Made by a program: the position numbers and the translations under genes
NCBI GenBank assembly: GCA_008080615.1
Contig: VIKJ01000060.1
Coordinates: 6,721 to 15,602 of the forward strand
Source of the DNA: Chitinophagaceae bacterium
Lineage (GTDB): Bacteria > Bacteroidota > Bacteroidia > Chitinophagales > Chitinophagaceae
Length of the DNA: 8,882 nt
Direction: 5' to 3'
Part shown: in pieces, positions 1 through 7,023 of the stretch
How positions within the stretch are numbered: position 1 is the stretch's first letter
How the letters are laid out: every line of letters starts with the position of its first letter
The notes under the pieces: model-generated
Database searches by the model: none
What the model was told of the DNA's origin: nothing
Seen by the model: the letters and a program-made list of their open reading frames with translations, nothing else

Positions 1-731
1 ATTTCTCCAGAAGCAAATCCTACAATTAAGTACCTGCCCTTCCATGCCATTGATCTTAATGCTGCTTCGGCCAATTGCCCTCCAATTGGATCAAATACTA
101 CGTCAACTCCTTTATCACCTACGATGGCTTTGATGGACGTTCTTAAATCTTCGGTTGAATAATTAATGCAATGATCTGCTCCCTTTTTTTTGCAAAGTGC
201 TAATTTTTCTTCAGAAGAAGCTGCAGCAATTACGGTGGCTCCCATTAATTTGGCCAATTCCACAGCCGCAATGCCTACACCACCAGCAGCACCCAGCACC
301 AACACGGTTTCTCCAGCTTGTAATTGACCCCTATCTTTTAAAGCATGATATGAAGTGCCAAATGTATATAGTGTAGAAGCAGCAGTTATAAAACGCATAT
401 TGGGCGGCATAGGAAAAACCCTAGATGCATCTACAATTACAGATTCTGCAAATCCACCCCATCCGCTTAAAGCCAACACGCGATCACCTGGTTTAATTTT
501 TTTTACTTTAGCCCCAACTGCCGATATTATTCCTGCAACTTCACCACCTGGTGAAAAAGGCAAAGGAGGCTTAAATTGATATTTATTTTGAATGATGAGT
601 GCATCAGGAAAATTTACACCACATGCAAAAACTTGAATAAGCACTTCTCTTTCTCCAGGAACTGGAGTAGGAATAGATGTTAAAACAAGGGTTTCAGGAA
701 GACCGTGTGTATTACAAAGAATGGCGTTCAT
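1..731 (-). CDS. NAD(P)H:quinone oxidoreductase / zeta-crystallin-like medium-chain dehydrogenase, C-terminus missing
   Basis: Translating the minus strand from ATG at 731 gives 243 uninterrupted codons to the window edge. The family is about 320-330 residues, so roughly the last quarter is absent. Visible motifs are the N-terminal GroES-like fold with CGVNFPD (residues 37-43), the GGEVAGII stretch (62-69), PGDRV (81-85), and the nucleotide-binding loop GAAGGVG (147-153) followed by VELAK. These fit the zinc-independent quinone oxidoreductase branch of the MDR superfamily: I see no catalytic zinc ligand pattern, and C37 is followed by G-V-N-F-P-D as in that branch. Such enzymes are cytosolic NADPH-dependent reductases of quinones or enones; the substrate cannot be told from sequence. 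It lies 72 bases downstream of the glycosyltransferase on the same strand, so cotranscription is possible, but its function is unrelated to polysaccharide synthesis and it probably marks the edge of that locus. The family call is firm, the exact reaction is not. Confidence 0.93.
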   Translation of the reverse strand, partial: MNAILCNTHGLPETLVLTSIPTPVPGEREVLIQVFACGVNFPDALIIQNKYQFKPPLPFSPGGEVAGIISAVGAKVKKIKPGDRVLALSGWGGFAESVIVDASRVFPMPPNMRFITAASTLYTFGTSYHALKDRGQLQAGETVLVLGAAGGVGIAAVELAKLMGATVIAAASSEEKLALCKKKGADHCINYSTEDLRTSIKAIVGDKGVDVVFDPIGGQLAEAALRSMAWKGRYLIVGFASGE

Positions 732-751
732 ATGGGCTGTTTAATTAACCG

Positions 752-769
752 GGTTGTCAATTTACAACC
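752..769. repeat. Short inverted repeat between glycosyltransferase and oxidoreductase genes
   Basis: GGTTGT (752-757) and ACAACC (764-769) are perfect 6-base complements around a 6-base loop. The pair sits in the 72-base gap after the minus-strand glycosyltransferase and before the oxidoreductase start. Read on the minus strand it would form a small hairpin, but no strong T-run follows, so it is at best a weak terminator or an attenuating structure. A 6-base stem in AT-rich DNA can occur by chance. Confidence 0.3.
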
Positions 770-803
770 ATTCGACCAAAACAACTCAAATTTTAACTAG
801 CCA

Positions 804-1610
804 TTATAAACCCACCATTCGTTTCAATCTTTTGATGGTTCCTTTCCAAAGACCTCCATCAATTTGGATTCTGCGGTCTGTTGTCCAAACAAGTGCCGAG
901 ATATGGGTTACATAGTACAATTTCCCGAAGCCTTTTTCCCTTAATTTAAGCGCTAGCCAACCATCTTCATTGGTTCTTGGGGGATGGTTAAACCCATCAA
1001 CTGCTAGGCCCTGTTCTCTTCTGAATCCCGAATTAAATCCATAGGCATTCATGGCTTCATCTCTAAATAATTTATTGATCCATCTCATTATGTCGGCAAA
1101 ATATTCATAAAAGAAATAAGTGAAACGGCCAGTTGAGCCAATGGGTATAAAAGAAAATCGGCCATATACAGCAGCAACATTTTCATAAGTGGCCAAGGGT
1201 TTTACCATCTGCTCAATCCAATCTTTAGGGTAAATGGTATCTGCATCAGCGTTTAAAATGTATTTACCCTTTGCCGCAGCTAGCCCTGCATTTCTAGCAA
1301 CAGTTATTCCTTGCTGTAATTCTCTAATACAGGGAATACCTGCTGCAGTAACCAATTCTTCAGTTTTATCTTTAGAATTGTTATTTACTACAATTATTTC
1401 TACTGGCCATTGGGTAATATTATTACTAAGCGATAACAAGGTTTGTAGAATATTTTCTTCTTCATTGTAGGCAGGCATTACAATAGAAACAATAGGATCG
1501 GTTTTCTTTAGTTGTAGATATGCCTGCTTCACCAAACTAGCTGTAACCTGATCAAAGGGATTGGTTTTATATAATGCTTGAATATACGGCGGGATGGAGA
1601 TTGGTCTCAT
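804..1610 (-). CDS. Glycosyltransferase family 2 (GT-A fold), cytoplasmic
   Basis: This 268-residue protein should transfer a sugar from a nucleotide-sugar donor during assembly of a surface polysaccharide or glycolipid. After an N-terminal extension of about 38 residues comes the GT2 core: IVSIVMPAYNEEENI (40-54), the VVNNNSKDKT strand-turn (74-83), ARNAGLAAAKG (105-115), and the metal/nucleotide-binding DxD motif as NADAD (120-124). NEDGW (214-218) holds the acidic pair expected at the catalytic base site. There is no convincing transmembrane helix, so it is probably soluble or peripherally attached. The start is an ATG with the ORF open just downstream; no obvious ribosome-binding site was seen, as is common in Bacteroidota. 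It is divergent from the response regulator/sugar transferase pair across a 209-base gap and reads toward the oxidoreductase. Donor and acceptor sugars cannot be predicted. Confidence 0.93.
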   Translation of the reverse strand: MRPISIPPYIQALYKTNPFDQVTASLVKQAYLQLKKTDPIVSIVMPAYNEEENILQTLLSLSNNITQWPVEIIVVNNNSKDKTEELVTAAGIPCIRELQQGITVARNAGLAAAKGKYILNADADTIYPKDWIEQMVKPLATYENVAAVYGRFSFIPIGSTGRFTYFFYEYFADIMRWINKLFRDEAMNAYGFNSGFRREQGLAVDGFNHPPRTNEDGWLALKLREKGFGKLYYVTHISALVWTTDRRIQIDGGLWKGTIKRLKRMVGL

Positions 1611-1701
1611 TTGATTAAAATGATAGATGATTCGAAAAATATGAATAATAAAGTTAACACTATCAGTACAATAAGTGCTTAAATTACCAGAAATAATACT
1701 G

Positions 1702-1709
1702 TAAATTTG
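1702..1709 (+). promoter_or_regulatory. Possible Bacteroidota -7 promoter element (TAAATTTG)
   Basis: TAAATTTG matches the TAnnTTTG consensus known for the -7 box of Bacteroidota housekeeping promoters. It lies in the 209-base divergent gap (1611-1819), about 110 bases before the response regulator start. I could not find a good TTTG/TTG -33 box at the usual distance upstream, and such matches arise easily in AT-rich DNA. The rest of the gap shows no clear operator or hairpin. No comparable element was found for the minus-strand glycosyltransferase. Confidence 0.22.
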
Positions 1710-1819
1710 TAGAGTAATCTATCCAATACAAAACAATCCAAATATTTTGTATGTATAGGACTTTTCTATCAAAGAATTGTTTATATTTATTTTGATTAAT
1801 TGCTTCAATATCTAATACT

Positions 1820-2145
1820 ATGGGATTCACTAATTCAGACTTGATTAAAATTGTTGTGGTTGAAGATGAAATGACCATGCAATTGATTTTAAAAAAATAC
1901 TTAAGTAATCTTTACGAAGTGGAAATCTTCAAAGACGGAGTAGATGCCATGGCTTTTTTACAGCAAGGCAATATCCCAGATTTAATTATTAGCGATTTGA
2001 ATACTCCGGTAATGGGTGGTTGGAAAGTTCAGAAATGATCATTAAATGTTTGGAAGCGGGTGCTGATGATTATTTAGTAAAACCGTTCAATCCCAAAGAA
2101 TTAGAAGCAAGACTTAGAGTTGTTCTTAGAAGAATCCGAAAATAA
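1820..2145 (+). pseudogene. Single-domain response regulator (receiver domain), disrupted by an internal frame-shifting deletion
   Basis: The first 72 codons (ATG 1820, stop 2036-2038) encode the first half of a CheY-like receiver: acidic pocket VVVEDE (12-17) and phospho-acceptor ISDLNTP with D59. The second half resumes in the -1 frame from about 2026: SEMIIKCLEAGADDYLVKPF, then NPKELEARLRVVLRR, ending at TAA 2143-2145. LVKPF supplies the conserved lysine. Joined together, only about 28 residues separate D59 from that lysine, whereas receivers have about 50. Some 20-25 residues are missing, including the strand with the conserved Thr/Ser. The frame change requires a loss of 3n+1 bases, near 70. 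The intact gene would have been a lone receiver without an output domain, probably cotranscribed with the sugar transferase 8 bases downstream. As written, the product is a 72-residue fragment unlikely to fold. An assembly or sequencing error is the main alternative to a true mutation. Confidence 0.85.
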
Positions 2146-2153
2146 AAAATTCT

Positions 2154-3350
2154 ATGGATGCCCCCCAATCAAAAGCAGCTGAAGTAATTGCACTCATTGG
2201 CTGCGATAAAAATGTTACAGAAATTATTCAAAATGCAGATTTAGATGGGAGAACAATCTTACAATTTTCCCATGCGCTCGATTTATTTACGAGCCTAGAA
2301 AAAACGCCTGCAAAATTGGTAGCCATTATTTCTCAAAGTGAAGTATTGGGGCCTGCTGGCATTGCACTATTAGAAATCATTAGGAATAAGAAAAATATTC
2401 AAGTTCCTTTCTTTTTAGTTAGTCAGCAGTTGAGTGAGAGCACGGCAAAGTTGGCTTTGAAATCGGGTATTTCAGATGTATTTAAATTGCCCATCAAAAA
2501 AGAAAATGTTTCCTTGCGTGTATCCTTGTTAATAGAAAAATGGGATGCCCTTAAGAATACCAGTAGGGTAGAAGATTTTCATAAGTACAAAACACCTTTT
2601 ATCAAAAGGGTATTCGATATTTTCTTTGCTGGAACAGCCCTATTATTTTTATCTCCTTTTTTATTGATCATTTGTATTCTGCTAAAATTAGAATCAAAGG
2701 GTCCTATGTTTTATTATGCTTTAAGGGTAGGATCGGGGTATAGAACTTTTAAGTTTTATAAGTTTCGGTCTATGTTTGTTAATGCCGATCAGCGGTTGAA
2801 AGAATTGAAACACTTAAATCAGTACGCACCTGCAGCAGATCAATCTACTACTGAGGTTGAACAAGAAAATTATTTATGTGATGAATGTAAGGCAGCCGGA
2901 ACAAAGTGCCAATTCCCTGTTTATTCAGACACTATTACTTGGTGCGAAAAACAATATGCAGACAACAAAAAATCCAAAGCGGGTTCAGCATTCTTCAAAT
3001 TAAAAGACGATCCCCGAATTACCAAAGTGGGTAAATTTATTAGAAATACCAGTATTGATGAATTGCCTCAATTATGGAATGTGATTATTGGAGATATGAG
3101 CATTGTGGGCAATCGGCCGCTTCCATTGTACGAGGCTGAAAAGTTAACTACCGATAAGTATGCCATGCGATTCATGGCACCTGCTGGTATAACGGGTTTG
3201 TGGCAGGTAGAGAAAAGAGGAAAGGGAGAAATGTCGGAAGAAGAAAGATTGATGTTGGATAATAAGTACGCCGAGAACCATAGTTTTTTAAATGATATAA
3301 AACTCATTCTAAGAACCATTCCAGCATTATTTCAATCAGAAACGGTTTAA
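2154..3350 (+). CDS. Sugar transferase (initiating phosphoglycosyl transferase) with degenerate receiver-like N-terminal domain
   Basis: This 398-residue inner-membrane enzyme should move a sugar-1-phosphate from a UDP-sugar to undecaprenyl phosphate, the first step of a polysaccharide repeat unit. Residues 10-130 look like a receiver fold (alternating strands and helices, GISDVFKLPI at 105-114), but the phospho-Asp position reads IISQS and the lysine before Pro is Leu, so it is probably not phosphorylated. From 148 on comes the monotopic catalytic domain: basic KR, hydrophobic re-entrant helix (153-178), KFYKFRSM (200-207), DPRITKVGKFIRNTS (286-300), the catalytic Asp-Glu in IDELPQLWNV (D302, E303), GDMSIVGNRPLPLYE (313-327), and PAGITGLWQV. 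Between FRSM and DPRIT lies an unusually long segment with four cysteines (242, 245, 252, 264). ATG 2154 follows the response regulator stop by 8 bases, so the two probably form an operon. The sugar substrate is unknown. The stop overlaps that of the convergent acyltransferase. Confidence 0.94.
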   Translation: MDAPQSKAAEVIALIGCDKNVTEIIQNADLDGRTILQFSHALDLFTSLEKTPAKLVAIISQSEVLGPAGIALLEIIRNKKNIQVPFFLVSQQLSESTAKLALKSGISDVFKLPIKKENVSLRVSLLIEKWDALKNTSRVEDFHKYKTPFIKRVFDIFFAGTALLFLSPFLLIICILLKLESKGPMFYYALRVGSGYRTFKFYKFRSMFVNADQRLKELKHLNQYAPAADQSTTEVEQENYLCDECKAAGTKCQFPVYSDTITWCEKQYADNKKSKAGSAFFKLKDDPRITKVGKFIRNTSIDELPQLWNVIIGDMSIVGNRPLPLYEAEKLTTDKYAMRFMAPAGITGLWQVEKRGKGEMSEEERLMLDNKYAENHSFLNDIKLILRTIPALFQSETV

Positions 3351-3961
3351 ACTCTTACCCATTCATTTTTCTCAAAATCAAATTGCTTGATTACCCTAGC
3401 AGGATTTCCTACCGCTACGGAATAAGGAGGAATATTTTTGGTTACTACTGCGCCAGCAGCAATTACTGAATGTTTTCCAATGGTTACTCCTGCTGTAATT
3501 ACCGAATTGGCGGCAATCCAACAGTCGTTTTCTATGATGATAGGGCTAGTGAGAATTTTTTGAGCATGTATTGGTAGGGTAACATCTCTATATTCATGAT
3601 TGAGGGCGCTAGCTACAATATTTTGGGCAAAAATTACATCATTCCCAATTTGGATTGGGCCAATGATAACGTTTCCCATTCCAATTAGTGTATTAGATCC
3701 AATCTTTACATCTCCAACTCCATTATTGATGGTGCAAAAATCCTCAATGACCGAATTTTTACCCAGTTTAAATTGGTTAAATGGAAGTAAGTCCATCCTA
3801 GTTCTCCATCTTACAATTGAGCCAGCTGCCCGCTCGTGAATGAAGGGGTTTATAAAAATTTTCACCCATGTTCTGGGCCTGGCTTCATTGGTAGGAACTA
3901 TTAACCAATGGATCCACTTTTTAAGTGTTGGGTTTTGTTTGATTTTATCTTTAAGTGACAT
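3347..3961 (-). CDS. Hexapeptide-repeat acyltransferase (left-handed beta-helix, putative sugar O-acetyltransferase)
   Basis: The 204-residue protein has an N-terminal region of about 60 residues rich in basic and aromatic residues, then imperfect hexapeptide repeats from about residue 65 to 180, such as IGSNTLIGMGNVIIG (87-101), IGNDVIFAQNIV and ITAGVTIGKHSVIAAGAVVTKNIPP, closing with the family hallmark VAVGNPARVIK. This is the WbbJ/maltose-acetyltransferase type of left-handed beta-helix enzyme, usually a trimer using acetyl-CoA. H122 in ALNHEY is the likely catalytic histidine. In this setting it probably acetylates a sugar of the polysaccharide or its precursor in the cytoplasm; the acceptor is not predictable. 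It is encoded opposite to its neighbours, ends within the last codons of the sugar transferase gene, and is divergent from the TolC-like gene, so it should have its own promoter in the gap after 3961. Confidence 0.93.
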   Translation of the reverse strand: MSLKDKIKQNPTLKKWIHWLIVPTNEARPRTWVKIFINPFIHERAAGSIVRWRTRMDLLPFNQFKLGKNSVIEDFCTINNGVGDVKIGSNTLIGMGNVIIGPIQIGNDVIFAQNIVASALNHEYRDVTLPIHAQKILTSPIIIENDCWIAANSVITAGVTIGKHSVIAAGAVVTKNIPPYSVAVGNPARVIKQFDFEKNEWVRV

Positions 3962-4121
3962 GAAAAAAAATATTCAGATGATGAATAGTTTGGGGGAAAA
4001 TACACATATCCATTCTATATTAAATTGTTATCTTTAATCTCCGTGAAAATCATTGCCTTATATAAAATTACCCCTTTTTTTGTATAAGAATGTATTTGTG
4101 AAGACAACTATAAAAAATAAT
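3962..4121. promoter_or_regulatory. Divergent intergenic region, expected promoters for acyltransferase and export operon
   Basis: This 160-base AT-rich gap separates the minus-strand acyltransferase start from the plus-strand ATG of the TolC-like gene, so both transcripts should start here. TAGTTTG at 3987-3993 and TATTTG at 4092-4097 resemble, but do not match, the Bacteroidota -7 box TAnnTTTG. A run of seven T lies at 4075-4081. No convincing hairpin or operator was found. The regulatory role is inferred from gene orientation only. Confidence 0.4.
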
Positions 4122-4841
4122 ATGGCCTTCAATAGTCTCTTTGCCCAAAATAAACAAGTATTTAAGCTTCAAGTGCTTAAAGGATTTTTGTTGATTTTAT
4201 TGCTTACTGCAGGTAAAGTTGAGTTAAGGGCGCAGGAATCAATGCTCCCCGAATTGTCTTACCCTTATTTGGAGAAATTAATTTTTGCTGCCAAGCAAAA
4301 TTACCCAAGAATGAAGGCAAATCAACATAGGGTTTCCATAGCGGAATTAAACCTCAGGCGAACCAAAATGTCTTGGTTAGATTTTTTTACGTTGTCTGCA
4401 TTTTATAGCCCTAGTACTTCTGTTACTTTAACCAATGCAACTTTAACGGGTGTGCAGGTTGGGTTATTTATCAATTTTGCTCAAATTATTCAAAAGCCTA
4501 CTGCTATCAAATTGGGTAAGGAAGAAGTTACTTTGGCCAGGTTGCAATATGACGAATATGCCCTAACTATAGAAGCTCAAGTAAAGGATCGCTATTTTAG
4601 GTATATACAACAGTTAACTACTTTAAGGATGAGGACACAAACGGCGCTTGATGCTGATCTTATTTTTAAACAAGTAAAATATAAGTTTGAAAGAGGGGAA
4701 GATACTTTCGAAAACTATAGCAAGGCAATGACACAGAATGCAGACATGAAACAAAGAGTGATTGATTCCGAAGGACAAATTCTGATTGCTAAAAGTAGTT
4801 TAGAAGAGTTGGTTGGGAAAAAGCTAGAAGAGATTAAGTAA
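4122..4841 (+). CDS. Small TolC-like outer-membrane protein (single OEP-type repeat)
   Basis: From ATG 4122 the product is 239 residues. The frame is open back to a TTG at 4053, but that start would put 23 extra residues before a good signal peptide, so the ATG is preferred. Residues 1-37 look like a signal peptide: basic stretch, hydrophobic core GFLLILLLTAG (21-31), likely cleavage after LRA (35-37). The mature part follows the pattern of one outer-membrane efflux (TolC) repeat: a helix starting YLEKLIFAAKQNYP, a strand-like segment near SWLDFFTLSAFYSPS, a second strand around GVQVGLFINFAQII, then long charged helices with KDRYFRYIQQL and KFERGEDTFENYSKA, ending SSLEELVG. TolC proteins normally carry two such repeats in over 400 residues; here there is one. 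Its stop overlaps the co-polymerase start by one base (TAATG), suggesting translational coupling and a shared role in polysaccharide export. The family assignment rests on motif pattern, not on a search. Confidence 0.75.
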   Translation: MAFNSLFAQNKQVFKLQVLKGFLLILLLTAGKVELRAQESMLPELSYPYLEKLIFAAKQNYPRMKANQHRVSIAELNLRRTKMSWLDFFTLSAFYSPSTSVTLTNATLTGVQVGLFINFAQIIQKPTAIKLGKEEVTLARLQYDEYALTIEAQVKDRYFRYIQQLTTLRMRTQTALDADLIFKQVKYKFERGEDTFENYSKAMTQNADMKQRVIDSEGQILIAKSSLEELVGKKLEEIK

Positions 4842-7006
4842 TGGAACTAAGTAAATTTTTAAAACTTCTTTACAAACGCAAATATTTGCTGGTAATCATT
4901 CCTATGATTACTGTCATCATAACTTATTTTCTTGTTCGAAAGCTTTCTGATACTTATAAATCTACTTCAAGGTTATCTACTGGAATTGTTGATCAATCTA
5001 CACAAATACTTTCTAATTCAGATTTATCGTCTCAGGAATCTAAGATTGCGCAACAGTTTAGTAATTTGATAGAAGTATTTAGGTTAAAGCGAATTTTCGA
5101 TCAAATTTCCTATCAATTAATTTTGCATGATTTAACCAGTAAAAAACCATATCGTACACCTAGTAAATTAATAAAGCAGATTGGCCCTAATGCAAGAGCG
5201 CATGCTATAGATGTGTTTAGTAATAGGCTAAAAACAAAAGAGCCTTTGTCTTTATTTGATGAAGATCAAAATGGATTAAATAAGTTATTGATTTCAATGG
5301 GGTATGACGAAAAAACGCTACAAAAAAAAATAATCATTTATCGGGTAAACAATAGTGATTTCATTGATATTGAATTTGAATCGGAAAACCCTGTACTCTC
5401 TGCTTTTGTAATCAATGCATTGTGTAAAGAGTTCTTAGATTATTATTCAACATATATAAAAACAAATCAAACAAGAGCAGTTAATTTTTTAGATACATTG
5501 ATGAAGCAGAAGTATGATTCAATGAATGCTAAAATGCGAATCCTCAGAGATTACAAAATTAAAAATAGGGTGCTTAACCTCAATGAGCAAGCAAAAATTT
5601 TGTACAATCAGATTACAGATTTTGAAACAAAATTGCAAGTTGCTCAAAAAGATGTTGAGTCTTATAATGGCGCTATAGCAGGAATAGATAGCAAGTTTGA
5701 TCCAAAAGATCGGATGTACCTAGAAAGTGTAGTTGTTGCTGTAAACCAGTCCATCATTGAAACCAGAGAGCAGTTAAGAACGGTTACAGCAGAATTGGTA
5801 AAAAGCAATTTTGACTCTAGGATAAAAGCAAAACAAGATTCAATCAAGGCCATTTTGGATGCCCAAGTACTTAAGTCTACCGATAAATTATTGGTAAGCC
5901 CTTATTCTAATAAGCAAACCCTTATTCAGCAAAGAATGGGATTGGAAGTTACTAGAGATCTTGCCAAAAACAGCATCAAATCTATCATTGAAGAAATTGA
6001 GATGCTCAATAAAAAATTCGATATTTTAGTGCCTCATGAGGCTTTGATTCAAAACTATGAGGGTGCTGTTGATGTTGCTGGTAAAGAGTACTTAGAAATA
6101 CTTAATAAATTCAATAGAACCACTTTTGAAACAAGCCAGGGTATTTCATTAAGGCAAATTGAGTTGGCTATGCCAGGTCAGGCTCAACCTTCTAAGAAAC
6201 TAATTTTAGTTGTATTAAGTGGAATTGTAAGTTTTGTCTTTTGTCTTTTTGCCTTGTTTGTTGTGTTTTATCTAGATGATTCAATTCAGGATTCTAATGA
6301 TTTGGCAAATAAAACTGAATTTCCGGTTCTTTCATATTTGCCTTTCATCAATACTTCATTACTAGATTTATCTAATTTAACTAGAGGTGAAGAATCAAAT
6401 AAAAATACTCACGCGTTTAAAAATTTAATACGATCTCTTCGTTTTGAAATTGAACGTTCAATGGGGCAGAAGAAAACATTGGTAGTAACAAGCTTAACTT
6501 CAGGTGAAGGGAAAACCTTATTGTCTTTAGGGTTGGCTTATGCTTTTTCGATGGTGAACAAAAGGGTATTATTAATTGATGGAAATTTTGATGAACCTAC
6601 TATTACTCAAATAAGTGGGGCAAATTTTTTCTTAGAAGATTACTTAAAAAATAGAATTTCCGTTTCCGAGATTACCAGAGATGGGAAAGTGAGTATATTA
6701 GGAAATAGGGGTGGAGATACCTCTTTATTTGAATTTTGTGATGAAAGCATCGTAAAACCAAAGTTTTCTTATCTCCGAGATGTTTTTGATATTATTATCA
6801 TAGAGGGGCCATCTTTAGATAGGTTAAATAAGTCTAGAGAGTGGATTGTTGTTTCCGATAAAGTACTTGGAATTTTTGCAGCAGGTGCTTCTATTAAACC
6901 AACAATGCTACCTCATCTAAAATACCTGAATACAATTGGGGATCAATTTGCAGGTTGGGCACTTAATAAAGTACAAATTAGTAGTATTGGGAAAATTCCT
7001 AAATAA
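4841..7006 (+). CDS. Wzz/Wzc-like polysaccharide co-polymerase with diverged BY-kinase-type ATPase domain
   Basis: At 721 residues this matches Wzc/GumC-type inner-membrane proteins that set chain length and link synthesis to export. It has a first membrane helix (15-32), a periplasmic Wzz-like region, a long charged, helix-rich section (about 200-430) probably forming coiled coils, a Pro-containing PGQAQPSKK before the second membrane helix (454-477), and a cytoplasmic P-loop domain. Walker A is intact: SGEGKT (554-559). The Walker A' motif reads LLIDGNFDEP (577-586), where BY-kinases usually have an IDxDxR pattern, and Walker B reads FDIIIIEGPS (649-658) with Glu655 where Asp is usual. The C-terminus (ending SSIGKIPK) has no tyrosine cluster, so classic autophosphorylation looks unlikely; ATP binding may remain. 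It starts inside the TolC-like gene's stop codon and is followed 17 bases later by a glycosyltransferase. A run of nine A lies at 5322-5330. Confidence 0.92.
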   Translation: MELSKFLKLLYKRKYLLVIIPMITVIITYFLVRKLSDTYKSTSRLSTGIVDQSTQILSNSDLSSQESKIAQQFSNLIEVFRLKRIFDQISYQLILHDLTSKKPYRTPSKLIKQIGPNARAHAIDVFSNRLKTKEPLSLFDEDQNGLNKLLISMGYDEKTLQKKIIIYRVNNSDFIDIEFESENPVLSAFVINALCKEFLDYYSTYIKTNQTRAVNFLDTLMKQKYDSMNAKMRILRDYKIKNRVLNLNEQAKILYNQITDFETKLQVAQKDVESYNGAIAGIDSKFDPKDRMYLESVVVAVNQSIIETREQLRTVTAELVKSNFDSRIKAKQDSIKAILDAQVLKSTDKLLVSPYSNKQTLIQQRMGLEVTRDLAKNSIKSIIEEIEMLNKKFDILVPHEALIQNYEGAVDVAGKEYLEILNKFNRTTFETSQGISLRQIELAMPGQAQPSKKLILVVLSGIVSFVFCLFALFVVFYLDDSIQDSNDLANKTEFPVLSYLPFINTSLLDLSNLTRGEESNKNTHAFKNLIRSLRFEIERSMGQKKTLVVTSLTSGEGKTLLSLGLAYAFSMVNKRVLLIDGNFDEPTITQISGANFFLEDYLKNRISVSEITRDGKVSILGNRGGDTSLFEFCDESIVKPKFSYLRDVFDIIIIEGPSLDRLNKSREWIVVSDKVLGIFAAGASIKPTMLPHLKYLNTIGDQFAGWALNKVQISSIGKIPK

Positions 7007-7023
7007 TCTTTAAAACGATTGTT

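Noticed and set aside
355..579. Plus-strand open frame of 74 codons
   Set aside because: It lies wholly antisense to the well-supported oxidoreductase frame and has no family resemblance.
1234..1470. Plus-strand open frame of 78 codons
   Set aside because: Antisense to the core of the family 2 glycosyltransferase, including its DxD region; a shadow frame.
1684..1878. Minus-strand open frame of 64 codons spanning the divergent gap
   Set aside because: It overlaps the receiver-domain start on the opposite strand, is low-complexity and AT-driven, and shows no recognisable motif.
2024..2038. Programmed ribosomal frameshift joining the two halves of the response regulator
   Set aside because: A frameshift alone would leave the fused protein about 20-25 residues too short and without a core strand, so a deletion is required in any case.
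2035..2145. Internal ATG (2035) that could start a separate small protein MIIKCLEAGADDYLVKPF...
   Set aside because: It is the C-terminal third of a receiver domain, best explained as the other half of the broken response regulator, not an independent gene.
3068..3319. Minus-strand open frame of 83 codons
   Set aside because: Antisense to the catalytic motifs of the sugar transferase.
3600..4037. Two plus-strand open frames (3600-3839 and 3840-4037)
   Set aside because: Both are antisense to the acyltransferase gene and its upstream region, with no plausible protein features.
4053..4121. Upstream TTG start for the TolC-like protein
   Set aside because: It adds 23 residues ahead of a normal signal peptide and uses a rare start codon; ATG 4122 is the better choice.
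5662..5853. Minus-strand open frame of 63 codons
   Set aside because: Antisense to the helix-rich region of the co-polymerase; a shadow frame.
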